This document shows, one piece after another, positions 10,812-21,791 of a DNA stretch of 64,000 nucleotides. Location of the stretch: contig JAFFJZ010000007.1 of the NCBI GenBank assembly GCA_018340375.1, positions 26,076,001-26,140,000 on the forward strand. The letters run 5' to 3'. The notes under the pieces are model-generated. The model searched no databases and was not told the origin of the DNA. It saw nothing but the letters and a program-made list of their open reading frames with translations. This stretch comes from Gonatopus flavifemur (Eukaryota > Arthropoda > Insecta > Hymenoptera > Dryinidae). A program made the position numbers and the translations under genes. Each line of letters starts with the position of its first letter. The first letter of the stretch is position 1.

Positions 10812-11116
10812 AACTTCATTTTTATGTATTAGAAAAAAAAAAAAAAAATTAAAAAATTAAAAAACTACCGAAAAATTTTTTAAATTGAAAAATAAAAGAA
10901 AAGAAGGGTCTTTTCATACATTTACCTCCACGTGGTAAGGACCGGACAACGGCAACAAAATTTTGACGGCTAAAGAATGTATACACATGGAGTCAATGGA
11001 ACAGTTTACGATAAGAGGTGTTGGGTAACGTTTTCAAAAGATTTTCAATAATACGTAATCGATTCACTACATGAAAACATATATGAATGAAACATGTTCA
11101 CCAAAAATAACGTGTT
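10812..11116. other. 3' flank of the piggyBac-like CDS
   Basis: Begins with A-runs (10831-10900), likely the 3' UTR and possible polyadenylation region (AATAAAAG near 10891). It continues as unique sequence up to the right inverted arm. No second gene. Confidence 0.45.
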
Positions 11117-11986
11117 ACATCCCATATGAAATATATTATAAGAGGCATATTCAAAAATGCCAAACTATAAAAAAACCGCAGAATAGTGGACAAAAACTTC
11201 AAGAATTTTTCATTAGAAAACCATGGACTTGAGGAAAAAATTTTACTGAACAAAAAGTTCTTAGAATTGATCGAAGAACATGCTCAAATTTTTTCAGAAT
11301 TTTTTGACGCGTTTTTTGAATTTTCAAATTTTGGCGGTTTTGAAAATTCAAAAAAGTTGTCAAAAAATTCCGAAAAAATTTGAGCGTGTTTTTTGATCAA
11401 TTCTAAGAACTTTTTGTGCTGTAAAATTTTGCCTCAAGCCCATCGATTTCGAATGACAAACTCTGGAAGTTTTTGACATTTTTTTTACGTTTAAGCCGCC
11501 ATTTTGGTTGTTTCTACATGAGTTTTTCCAATTGTCCAAGGCATAAATGAAAGTTTGAAGTAAATTGACGCGGTTTCTGTAGTTACAAGAAGAATTATGA
11601 CACAATTCCAATGTGAACACATGAGATAAAGAAAAAAAGAAGTTTTAAAATTCGCGTTTTTTCGGAAAAAAAACCTGTATATCTTGTGACAGGTGCATTT
11701 CTCGAAAAAACTAATATCAGATTGTGAAAGATCAGTCAATTCTTCATCGAAACTGGTTGGTCTGGAATTTTTCATAACCCTTTTTCTTAGAAAGTACAGC
11801 CGTTGAAAAATACAACGCAAAAATGTCATTTTGGGACTTGATGGGTTAATTCCAAAGTACAATGGAATTGACTGAAATTCAGTCTTTTTCATTGCTTACT
11901 TTCAGTTGGAATAGGTGCTACTTTTGGCTGCAGTTTTAAGCTGATATTCGGGATGATTTTAAGTTTCACTTTTTACTGTGTGTATT
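11117..11986. repeat. Right arm of the long inverted repeat around the piggyBac-like gene
   Basis: Reverse complement of 7945-8816. The arm starts at ATGAAATATATTATAAGAGGC and ends at AAGTTTCACTTTTTACTGTG. Differences from the left arm include a missing block of about 20 bp near the AATTCCATTGTACTTTG segment and scattered substitutions. No target duplication is evident outside it. Confidence 0.85.
11186..11490. repeat. Second-order hairpin inside the right arm
   Basis: GTGGACAAAAACTTCAAG at 11186 pairs with the complementary CTGGAAGTTTTTGACAT near 11480. GATCGAAGAACATGCTC pairs with GAGCGTGTTTTTTGATC. Same design as 8452-8758. Confidence 0.8.
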
Positions 11987-12047
11987 TCTTACTTGGATGT
12001 TTCGATGTCACGATTATTGGTTGTTTTTTCCAAATGTATCTTCTTAA

Positions 12048-12379
12048 GGGGACTAGGGCATGGGGATGTGGGGGAGGGGGAAGTGCAAATTCTGCACGTA
12101 ATTAATAAATATTTGAAATAAATATTCATGATTTACATACTTGGGATTGCGCACTGTCGCGTACTTTGAATTTCCAAATGATATTTGAAGCCTAAAAAAT
12201 AAAATTGTAAAATTTTAACCACTAAACGTCAACAAATTTCACAACTTTATTTTTGAACCTTAAAAAATCATTTGGGAACTTTGAAGTGCGCGGCAGTGCG
12301 CAATCCCAAGTATGTAAATCATTGATATTCACTTTGAATATTCATTAATTACCTCCATTTTCCCCATTCTTCAGTCCCC
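12048..12379. mobile_element. TTAA-flanked palindromic MITE
   Basis: TTAA at 12044-12047 and 12380-12383 flank GGGGACTAGGGCA..../..TTCAGTCCCC. The arms pair over most of the length, including CTTGGGATTGCGCACTGT at 12142 and GCAGTGCGCAATCCCAAG at 12294. TTAA duplication is characteristic of piggyBac and Kolobok transposases. Related internal sequence occurs at 25640-25840. Confidence 0.85.
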
Positions 12380-12389
12380 TTAAATTTCA

Positions 12390-13522
12390 GGTAATTCATT
12401 TTCCGAGTTTTTTGTTTGTTGGAATTGTTGAAAACATATGTAACCACGAAAAAGCATGAATGAAAATCGATGGTTGGCGTTACAAAACATACAACGTTGC
12501 ATTCGTATATTCGCATCGCCTGCGTTATATCTACCCATCAAACGTGGGGACAAATAAATTGCCGGCATAAGAATGAGGGTATGCTTCCGCGGGTACATGC
12601 ATGTAAGCATACATGAATAGAAATTGAATATTGTCGTGTACATAGATCAAAATCAACACTGATTTACATCTATCGCTTTACAACATTCATATGCATGCTT
12701 TTAGTCACGAAAAAATTTCTATTTTTTGAATTAGAATATCTATCTATTATTCGAAGAAAATGAGAAAGAATCAGATCGTCACCAAGAAATGAATTCAATA
12801 TGATATTTGAACGGCAATAAATGCGTGTAGAGAGAAATAATAGCTATTTGAGTATCCATATAAGAATTGAATCAATGAGTCAATGATCAAAGTGATTTCT
12901 CTTGAAATGTGTTTGAGGATAAAGGGTTTGGTGAGAGCTTCTGAAACATTCGCATTCTCGTTTGAATGGAAACCATGCGCCGTGCAGAACGAATATTTGA
13001 TCTTGTTTATCGTTGTGGTTATTAGAGAAGATCAGTAATCGTTAAATGAGAACCTCAAGTTCATTACGCAAGAACTCATGACCCAAGAACTGTTGAACTG
13101 ATAAATTAATTAGCGCTTTGAGTGTCATAATCATCTAGAACCACACTGAGTTCGTAACTGATTGATTTTATAAGCGAATTGGTTCCGATATATTGTCTTC
13201 CGCAAAGGTAATCGCATTATGTAAAATCTGTTTCAATATGGAATCCAATCCTACATTATTGCAATTTTCGTGCCAGTAATTTCATCTTCGGGAATAATGT
13301 GATAACATTATTCCATAGAATATCACATGAATTATTATTATTAGAAATTCAATGAAGAAAGTAACAAAAATTCAGGAAATTTTTCTTCATCGCGTCAATT
13401 AATTTATGGATTATTTGATTCAATTCGATCAATTTTTCTTCGTTTTGAACACGGATAATATACTAATCTTTAATAGAAAATTGTAGGATATTCTTACAAA
13501 TCTGAGAATATTTTTTAAATTC
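12390..13522. other. No gene seen
   Basis: Unique AT-rich sequence. It contains ATTATTA runs near 13325-13345 and short open frames with no recognisable domains. Confidence 0.4.
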
Positions 13523-13530
13523 GTAATAAT

Positions 13531-13765
13531 TAGTGATGCCGCGAAGCGAGACGAGAAATGAGTTTGTTCTCGTCTCGTCTCGATTTTTGTGTACGTTGTC
13601 TCGTCTGGTCTCGAAATCTCGACATTTTTTCTTGACAATATCATTTTTTTCCCCTTCAAACTAAGTTTTATTTCCCATCAATTCATTCTCATCTCGTCTC
13701 GTGAATTTCTCGGGTCGGGTCTTTCTCGTCTCGTCTCGAATTTCTCACTTCTCGCGGCATCACTA
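13531..13765. mobile_element. hAT-like MITE, GTCTC-rich, 8-bp target duplication
   Basis: Ends TAGTGATGCCGCGAAG and CTTCTCGCGGCATCACTA are inverted. Flanking octamers GTAATAAT (13523-13530) and GTAATAAA (13766-13773) agree at 7 of 8 positions. The 8-bp duplication and the TAGTGATG start fit the hAT superfamily. The interior has CTCGTCTCGTCTCG tracts at both sides, as in 416-563 and 56493-58251. Confidence 0.88.
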
Positions 13766-13773
13766 GTAATAAA

Positions 13774-14571
13774 GATAAAAAGGTTCACATTTCTATTGAA
13801 TTCCACTTGAAGAAGAATGACAAATTGTATCAATACCTAACAAACAAGATAAAGAAGTATGAATTTTTCAACAATCGCGCATGAAATTTTACGAATTGAG
13901 TAACAAAATTCCTAAATTTTATTATTTACTTTGTACAATTGCATACGCGACTTTTGAAGAGTTGATATTTTTTCCTATTGTTTGTTAAGTATTGATAGTT
14001 TTCCGTTCTCTTTTGAGTAGAATTCAACAAAAAATGTGAACCATTTTATCTTGATCACAAATTTAAGAAATATCCTCAGATTTTGAGAAATATTCTCCAA
14101 TTTTCTGTTAAAGGTTATTATATTTTCGATCTTCATTTCTCTCCGTGGATTGATCTGAGGTATATTTGAATCCTTAAAGGTTCGCTGTGAATTCAAGTGT
14201 TTTATTGTATTCATATGCATGGGAAGAATGTGTATGGTAAAACTAGCAATATAAGAGTTGTTGATATTTTATTGATGGTTATACAATAATTTGTTGTTCT
14301 TGAAGCAACGGCACATTGTTTTGTTCACAAGAATCGTATCCATTACCGGAGGCGGTTAAAAATCATATCCCAGCGATATACATTTTTCTGCTCAGCCTTT
14401 TTTGATGAAGTTTTTCTTGAATTCACAAACACAAAAATTAATTCCAATTTATGATTGATCAACAAATTTTACATGACTGTGATTCAAACCTGAATTCATT
14501 CATTCAATATGCACAATTTTATATTTGTCTATAATATATTTTCATCGTAAACTCTGAACAAAGTCGAGCCT
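13774..14571. other. No gene seen
   Basis: AT-rich, non-coding. The segment AAAAxGTxCACATTT / AAATGTGAACCATTTT around 13785-13800 and 14030-14050 is shared in inverted orientation, suggesting an old decayed foldback. Confidence 0.35.
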
Positions 14572-14573
14572 TA

Positions 14574-14833
14574 CACTGAGAAAAATAAAATGTGAAAATA
14601 ACCTGTATTTCGTATATTTTTCATCCCACAAATAATGAAAACTGAAGCCAGCCTTTCAAAAGTGAAAAGTACCTTTTCAGTGTTGAACTTTACCGTACAT
14701 TCGGTTTGATTCACCAAAAAGATGGTATTTATCACCTAGCTCATGGTAATAATAACCAAAATAATGTATTTTTCACCGTCAAATACATTACTATATTGAA
14801 ACATGATTTCTACGATGCAGATTTTTCTCAGTG
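14574..14833. mobile_element. TA-CACTGAGAAAAA MITE, 260 bp
   Basis: CACTGAGAAAAATAAAA at 14574 is mirrored by ATTTTTCTCAGTG ending at 14833, with TA at 14572-14573 and 14834-14835. Non-coding interior. Confidence 0.82.
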
Positions 14834-14835
14834 TA

Positions 14836-15331
14836 CAACGGAAATTTAAGTACTCAATCGTAATTTTGCAGATCTGCTCATGTGGTTGTAAAAAGGCTTT
14901 GTTCCCCACCCATACGATCCAGCTTAAAATCTCGCTAAAGCAACTTTCCAACGTTAGAAGTTCAAACCCCCTTTCCTCTATTATAAATAATTAATATAGA
15001 TCTAATAAACTATATCTAATATAATAATTTGAAACAAATCGCGATAGGATGTTTATAGAGATCAATTCGGACGAAAAATTTTTTTCCTCAGTCAAAAGTA
15101 ATATTTTTCAAATATTTAAATATAAATCATTCATAAAAATATATCATATTGCAAAATTGGATATTTGAATTGTTAATATCCTTGACAATATAATATTGTT
15201 TCCAGTTGTGCAATAGTGACTGTCATATTTTTACGATATTTATTGTGGGTTGATATATAACAATATTTTATTGTCAATCCAGCAATATTATTCTTAGTTT
15301 TTTTTCTCCGCCTATCCTTCTTTGAATACTC
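14836..15331. other. No gene seen; AATATT-rich
   Basis: The stretch becomes rich in AATATT words from 15130 onward (for example CAATATAATATTG at 15185). It may be part of an older element related to 15334-17397. Confidence 0.35.
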
Positions 15332-15333
15332 TA

Positions 15334-17397
15334 CCCACACAGCACAGAATATTGCAGTAATATCGCAGTAATATTATTTTGTGATATTGTGATATTGCAG
15401 GGAAATATGACTGCGATATTGCCTCAATATTTCATGTCCGCGCAGATTGATTGCAGTAATATCGCAGTAATATCACAGCAATATTGTAATATTACGTCAA
15501 TATTACAGCAATATTTCAGTGATGTCACAGTAATATTCCACACCCATCGATATTATATATTTTAGTAATATTGTGGCAATACTTCAAGGAGACACTAATT
15601 GCACGCAGTTGAAAATGTAACAGTATATGGACTCGACAAATATTTTCTCGGTAAGATTATCTGAACTGTATTCATGAATGCATCTCAAGTTTTCAGGGAA
15701 TAATTGTTGATACTGCATTTGCGATACAAAGCCCAAATTTCCAAATTACAAAAAATTCTTTTCCAACATCTGCGAGAAAGTTTGAAATTCAAAATTTGGA
15801 TTCTGCACTGCGATAAAGTACTGAAGATTATTTCTTGAGAATTTCATCTATTTCTATGAATTTAGTTCAGAGAATTCTTACCAAGAGAATGTTTGCTCAG
15901 AGGGTACACTGGTATCCCCTTACAGCATGCCATACTAATACCAGGACCTTAGCCATTTTATTTACAACAAACTGGATAGAATCAATTCAATGGAATCAAA
16001 ATTACACAGTAATTTTCAAAATTTATTGAAGAACTGCTGTACACAGCGTTAGGTTGATTTTATTAAAAGATTTTTTGAATGTTATGAACAAAATAGCTAG
16101 CGTCTCGGCCCTAGCATCCCTCCAAATGAATTGTTCATGTGAGGTTTCTAGAATATTCTTCACAAGTTTTAGAATAACGCTCTGTAAAGTATTTCTTTGC
16201 AGTCATATAAGTATTGAACGATTGAGGCATAGAACAATATTCTGAGAACTAATTGCAAAGGTATTAGGAAAGTCTCGTATGAACAATTTAGTTAACATCA
16301 GGGTGCTATAGCACCCTCACTATAGTATCCTTCCCAAGAAATACGAGCGGCAGTGTTCCCAGACAAATGTAATTTTAAATTTGAAGAAAAACGAAACATT
16401 GTGATCAAGCAGATACCAGTGCCATAAGAGCAGCTGATTATTTTTTTGGAGATTTCGCAAAGGGGGTGAGCAGGGAAGTGCTTCAACTGGGAATTCTAAC
16501 GAAATTTCTGCATTTCCTTTAAATAGAATAACCAATCAAAAAGAGAAAAATTCCCGGTTGTCACAAGCCTGGTGAAATATAATAGATATTTCGATGTAAC
16601 TTGGTTTGATTGGTAAAGAATAAAGGTACATCAAGATATTGCAATTGTATTTTACCCGTTTCAGAGAACCTGACAGACAAAATCAGCTGATCTCATGGCA
16701 CTGGTATCGTCTCAAAGTCTTGTAATTTATATAATAACTGTAATTTTTGTGGGTTTCAAGGACTATGGAATTTTTTGGGTCATAAAGAAATCTTGATTTT
16801 TTTCTTCTTATATTGTTCAGTGGTGAAATTGGAAAAATCCTGATTTTTGAAGACAAAAGTGAGTTCAGGCATATTTTTTCTACTTCTCATGGCATTAAAA
16901 AGTCTTACAGAGGAGGAAACTATTCTTTTATTTTTCTTATATTTTAGGACCCGAATTAGGGACAGTATGATAATTTAAAATTATGTTTTTATAATATTTC
17001 ACAAAATATCCCATCTTCGAAAAAAAATGAAACTGTGGGAGGGGTATTGGTTTTGCATTTTGAAGGATTTTGAAACGATTGCAATGAACCGGAATCAGAA
17101 GGAACCCGTTTTTTTCACTACTAAAGTTTACTACACAACACACATTTTCATTTTCATTCATTTTTCACGTCCACTCATGAATAGAAAAACAAAACAATAC
17201 CAAGCCGTTTTGGACTAATTTCCACATGGAAATTGGCCAGGATTCAAGTTTAGGCATGTATTATAAATTCCTGTTTGCAAAATATTACCGCAATATTTCA
17301 GTGTGATTCATGATACATTATCTACACTGTAGTATTGCAGTGATATTACATTGCAATCCATAATATTGTAATATTGCAATATTATGTGCTGTGTGGG
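15334..17397. mobile_element. CCCACACAGCAC element, 2.06 kb, TA duplication
   Basis: CCCACACAGCAC at 15334 is mirrored by GTGCTGTGTGGG ending at 17397, with TA at 15332-15333 and 17398-17399. Both ends are filled with AATATTGCAGTAATAT-type words. The middle (15600-17270) is different sequence with its own inverted repeat (16411-16709) and a 16-bp perfect palindrome GGGTGCTATAGCACCC at about 16300. I see no transposase, so the element is non-autonomous and probably holds a later insertion. Confidence 0.8.
16411..16709. repeat. Inverted repeat inside the 15334-17397 element
   Basis: ATACCAGTGCCATAAGAGC at about 16412 is matched in reverse complement by GATCTCATGGCACTGGTAT at about 16690, including the CAGCTGATT block. 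This marks a nested, decayed foldback. Confidence 0.6.
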
Positions 17398-17444
17398 TAA
17401 GTGTATCAAAATAAAACATTTGAATTCACAGTGTACATATCCTG

Positions 17445-17629
17445 CAGTGTTGCGATATTCGTCGAGCTGGGAAATCGCAGCTTGGTCACGTGACTACATT
17501 TTGCACTGATACATGTAAGCGCTCTTGTCAGTGAGCGGTTCACCGATAATAGTGCTCACATGTGTGAGTGCGAAATGTGGTCACGTGACCAAGCTGCGAT
17601 TTCCCAGCTCGATGAATATCGCAACACTG
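17445..17629. mobile_element. hAT-like foldback MITE, 8-bp target duplication
   Basis: CAGTGTTGCGATATTCGTCG at 17445 pairs with CGATGAATATCGCAACACTG ending at 17629. The arms of about 85 bp are nearly perfect (CTTGGTCACGTGAC and complement). Flanks ATATCCTG and ATATCTTG agree at 7 of 8 positions. CAGTGTTGC is a common hAT terminus. The unusually high GC for the window suggests recent arrival. Confidence 0.88.
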
Positions 17630-18055
17630 ATATCTTGACAATATGGAAAGTTTCTCTTAAATTGGCTACCTCTTAAATTAAAAACTGACTGGAATTCAGC
17701 TTTTTCCATTGTATTGACGATTGTTTTATTGTGCTTTACACTTAAAACTGGCTACTTTGGGCTGTGTCTCAACATATACGGTTGCATCTCCCTTCAAAAT
17801 TGGACTGAAATTCAACCTTTTCCACTGTACTCATCGACATTTGTTTCAACCCAGTGAACACCATATGTGAATGTTACATAACACAGGAATCACAAGTGAC
17901 GTAACTCTGTTATGTATATGTGATGTAACAATTATATAGTATTTTATGCGTATAAATTCGTAGCAATTTGTTACTTCTATGTTATGTATCAGTTACGTAA
18001 GCAAGTGACTTTAAGAAAACATAACTTGCCATTTTTATGTTATGTATTAGTTAGG

Positions 18056-18533
18056 TCTCCCCGTGGGATGATTGCGGGTCTTCTAGGGGGCTATTCTTGA
18101 TACCTGTCCTTGATATGCTTTTTATCCATCCTTGGTAGTATCTGCTTCCTTTACGTGGTGGGGAGGATAAGTATCTCAGATTTGGGTCTCTTTTTCGGGT
18201 GGAATAAACTACTCGAGAGGGAGAAAATTGAATGAAACTAAATCATCCCAACGCCAGGAACATCGGCAGAAACGGAGGGAAAGCAAGGGGAAACTACCTT
18301 CCTCGAAATCTTTTAATATTCCCGAGGAAATGAAATCTCTCCTCCAAACCTGGAATTGTTAATTTTGATTTATTGAAAAAAAGCAACAACAACAACATGA
18401 TGGCGTTCTCTCGGGTAAAATATTCCGGAGGTAAAATAGCCTCCCGTTCGGATCTCCAGGTGGAGGCTGCTCGAGAGAGCCTCATCAAACAAGACAGAAA
18501 ACCAAAGAAGATAGTGGAAGAAAGAGAACATTC
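18056..18533 (+). other. 5' UTR region of an APE-type LINE
   Basis: Begins abruptly with GGTCTCCCCGTGGGATGATTG at the end of the left foldback arm and leads in the same orientation into the endonuclease frame. It contains a CAA-repeat (18388-18397). I read it as the 5' UTR/ORF start of the LINE. Confidence 0.5.
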
Positions 18534-18538
18534 TTCGA

Positions 18539-18841
18539 GTCGGAGCGTGGAATGTTAGATCACTGAGACAAACAGGAAAATTAGAAAATTCGAAATTGGA
18601 AATGAAGAGGTTGGGTATCGATGTAATGGGATTTAGCGAAATGAGATGGCCGCAAGAAGGGGATTTCTGGAGTGGGGATTATAGAATCATTCATACAGGA
18701 TCGAAGAATGGTCAAGCAGGTGTGGGAATTATGATGCATAAAAGGGTAGGGAATAGGATAGAAAATTATTTGCAACATAGCGAACGCGTAATGATGGTCA
18801 GAGTTAGAACAAAACCGGTAGACACTGTGCCTCACATGTGA
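18539..18841 (+). pseudogene. APE-like endonuclease N-terminus of a non-LTR retrotransposon
   Basis: The frame VGAWNVRSLRQTGKLE.. MKRLGIDVMGFSEMRWP..GDFWSGDYRIIHTG..GVGIMMHKR matches the start of the apurinic-endonuclease domain of RTE/CR1-type LINEs, which nick the target DNA for reverse transcription. The WNVRSL block with the metal-site asparagine and the SEMRW block with the catalytic glutamate are present. The frame ends where the right foldback arm begins (TKPVDTV then PHM, stop), so everything downstream, including RT, is missing. A LINE keeping the 5' end and lacking the 3' end is opposite to the normal truncation. Confidence 0.8.
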
Positions 18842-18980
18842 CTCCCAAGTTACGTAACTGGTTACTTAACGTTATGTCACTTTGATGTAACATTTACGTA
18901 ACTGTGCTCACTGAGAAGTGCTTACTTCTAGTTGCAACAGTCCAACAAACACGACTGCAGGAGTTTCCGAGGGCCAGTAA

Positions 18981-19341
18981 CCCACACAGCACCGAAGATT
19001 TCATTAAGATTGCAGAAATCTAACATCTGAAACATTGAAATATTTCTATGACATTGCTGTATGTCACACCGAGGTTTCAAAGTCTCTTCAGAAATATTGC
19101 AATGTCCGCTAATCTTACATTTCAATGCAATATTTCTGAATTATTTCTGCAATATTCCAAAAATATGTATGAAATACTTCATTGTAATGTTTGTCTCGTA
19201 ATATATCTGAGACATTGCAAATAGGTAACATTTCAATTGACAGATTTTTGACATATTTCTGTGAAAGTATACTGAAATGTAATGAAGGTGAAAGATCGAA
19301 ATGTAATTGAGACATTACTGAGATCTGTGGTGCTGTATGGG
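18981..19341. mobile_element. CCCACACAGCACC MITE
   Basis: CCCACACAGCACC at 18981 pairs with GGTGCTGTATGGG ending at 19341; AA flanks both sides. The interior is made of GAAATATTTCTG and TTGCAATATTTC words. Ends match 15334-17397 and 54312-54613, while interiors differ. Confidence 0.8.
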
Positions 19342-20398
19342 AATGGTGCTTCTTCGGCATTGCAGGGCCACCAGTGGCTCATTGAAACGCCAGTAATGAT
19401 CGTTGTATGAAGGTTATGACTGCATCTTAAAATGAACTCATATTCAAGATGAAAGCAAGCTTTTTTTTTTACTGTAATCTCCCGTCATACATTTATAGCC
19501 GTACATTTGATGTATATCTATTAATATTTCCTTTTAGTAGTACTTTCAGCGTTATCCAAGTACGTTATCCAAGCAGTATTTTATAGATAATATTCTGAGA
19601 AGACTTCTAGAAGATTATATTATGCAAAACTTCAACATTTCTCAAAAACTCATCCTTGTCGAAAAGAAAAATTTTGTATCATAACCTTCACTACTGAAGC
19701 TTGAATTCTCTAGATGGGAAATATAATGCGGTTATCTGTAAATCAATATCGTTTTTATGAACCGGTTCTCCATCGTTCCACCTTTTGAGAGGATACTAGC
19801 CTTGATATGGTCCCCTATTTGTATTCCATGATTGTATTTTTTTGCTTCTTAGTTACAACCCATGTGACACAAAGACATTCTGTGCACATTCTGGATGCTT
19901 TCGATATTTGTGCAAATTTCTCAAATTGTGCAAACTTCAATAATTCCTTTTTCTTCTTATTGAGTTTGCAAAATTTGCACAAGTGTTGGAACAATCTTGT
20001 ATGAATATTCTGACAATATCCATAGAACATGACTGTTCAACTGTTTCAAACATGCTATGAAGGTCCACAGAATATATTGGAGAAGAATATTCTAGAGGCA
20101 TTCGATGGATACCCACATAGAAATGCCAGTTCTGAGGCGACGGCGACGAATGCACCGGTACCGAAATGGTATTGACTACCAACAGTTGTCTGCTCATTTC
20201 AAGTCGATACTGGAGTGATTGGATTTCATGATGTGATCGGTACTGGCTCGATAATGGAACCGACCGTCGTGGACCTATTCCCTATCAATGTTAGATCAAT
20301 AACGACACAATTGCAGTAAGCAAACGTTGGTTTCCAACCCCGGTCTCTTGGTTCATACCAAACCAACATGAACGAATATCTACTTCACTCTGAGAAAA
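19342..20398. other. No gene seen
   Basis: Unique AT-rich sequence. Short open frames without domains. A TTTGCAAATTTG-type word cluster occurs at 19905-19985. Confidence 0.35.
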
Positions 20399-20498
20399 CC
20401 CATGTGGAAAAAATTGCCCAAAACTGTATACAATTGTGCACAATTTGTATACAACTTGTGTACAATTGTATACATTTTGGACATTTTTTCCACATGGG
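20399..20498. mobile_element. 100-bp CCCATGTGGAAAAA foldback
   Basis: CCCATGTGGAAAAAATT at 20399 is mirrored by CATTTTTTCCACATGGG ending at 20498, with AA on both sides. The interior repeats TGTATACAATTG/TTGTATACAA. It is one of the smallest complete members of the CCC group. Confidence 0.82.
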
Positions 20499-20588
20499 AA
20501 CATTTGATCACACTCAGAGAAATTCCTCTAGCCATAGTCACTGAAACGTCTCAACTAAATATTGTTAATGACAGCTACTAAAGTATAA

Positions 20589-21093
20589 TCCCGAAGGGAA
20601 CACGAAGCTCCGACGAACGTTCAGAATAGATCATGATAGATCAGACTGAAGCTCCGTTGGAGCTCAAGTTTAGATTCGGAAACGTTCGACGAAGGTCCGA
20701 TGAACGTTGAAATGTCCGCTTGAAAATAGCTTGAATGAAGGTTCATAGAACGTTTATTAAAGATTCTACGAAGATTCATTCAACCTTCAGTTTTTTATGT
20801 TTCAGACGGAATTACAATTATAGTTAGAAATGCCTCCATCTTTCATTTTTTCATGGAAAAATATACTTTGAAAAAAACTTTGATCGAAAAATTGCAGCTC
20901 GAACGAACCTTTAGCAAACGTTCGATGAATGTTTTATGAACGTTCATTCAAACTATTTTCAAGTGGACATTTCAACGTTCATCGGACCTTCGTCGAACGT
21001 TTACGAATCTAAACTTGAGCTCCAACAGAGCTTCAGTCTGATCTATCATGATCTATTCTGAACATTTGTCGGAGCTTCATGTTCCCTTCGGGA
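20589..21093. mobile_element. GAACGTTC-rich foldback, 505 bp
   Basis: TCCCGAAGGGAAC at 20589 and GTTCCCTTCGGGA ending at 21093 are exact inverted ends. The arms pair over about 200 bp (GAAGCTCCG, AGATCATGATAGATCAGAC). GAACGTTC or a one-base variant recurs many times. The uninterrupted sister at 29354-30088 lacks this block, proving insertion. Confidence 0.85.
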
Positions 21094-21653
21094 ATTGATC
21101 AAATCAGAGTTCCCAGATCTACGGTTTCTTCTCATAGATCCTCGTATCAAAAGACACTATTAAATGGAACTGCCAATGAGGAAGACCGAAAAATCCGTAG
21201 GCTTTTAATGCTGGATATAATCAAGCTTGTTTTCGTATTCGATTGTTTTTGAACATTTTTCTTCTTTCCACACGTATAGACCGCGTGAGTCAAAGTTGTC
21301 ATAATTGTCGCTTTAAACTGTGCAATTTAGATTGCCGGTTGTCTGAAGACTAAATTGATTTCAAATGCGTATTTTTCTTTACAATGTCAGTGCTATCTTT
21401 CACAGACATTCACTCTTATATGCAGAAACGTAGTAACAAGTATCAATACAAATTATAACCAAACGATATAGTTTCCTTGGTCAACATTGCGATAAGAGTG
21501 GATAAAATGTTCAAAACTGAAACAAAAATAGATACCAATGTCATTCTTCTAACCGTTTGCATATGAATTCTGTGGATTTTTATCTAGTTCATTATTTTGT
21601 ATAAATTTACAAGTAATTTTAACCAGGGTTTATGAATTATTCTATTGAGGCCT

Positions 21654-21701
21654 AGACGGAGAATTGATGTTGACGTTCATGGTAACGTCACTTCTCTGTC
21701 T
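21654..21701. repeat. 48-bp micro-hairpin at the edge of the nested insertion
   Basis: AGACGGAGAA at 21654 pairs with TTCTCTGTCT ending at 21701, with TTGACGT/AACGTCA inside. It abuts the CACTCTG element. The direct repeat GAGGCCT (21647-21653) / GAGGCTT (24880-24886) brackets this hairpin together with that element. Confidence 0.55.
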
Positions 21702-21791
21702 ACACTCTGAATCTAAATGTTTTATTTTAATACACTCGGAGTGTTCAAATCGTGTAGTCAATTTTTGAATGCTTAAAAGTGTGTAAATATA

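Larger units (their letters stand above)
17850..18915. mobile_element. GTTACGTAAC-rich foldback carrying a LINE 5' fragment
   Basis: CCCAGTGAACACC at 17850 is mirrored by GTGCTCACTGAG at 18904-18915. Both arms contain many GTTACGTAAC/GTTATGTAAC words. The centre, 18056-18838, is a non-LTR retrotransposon 5' region, so the foldback was interrupted by, or captured, that sequence. Confidence 0.75.

Noticed and set aside
15334..17397. Regularly spaced AATATTGC words resembling a CRISPR array
   Set aside because: Spacing is irregular, the words are palindromic AT-rich fragments, and the context is a eukaryotic transposon.
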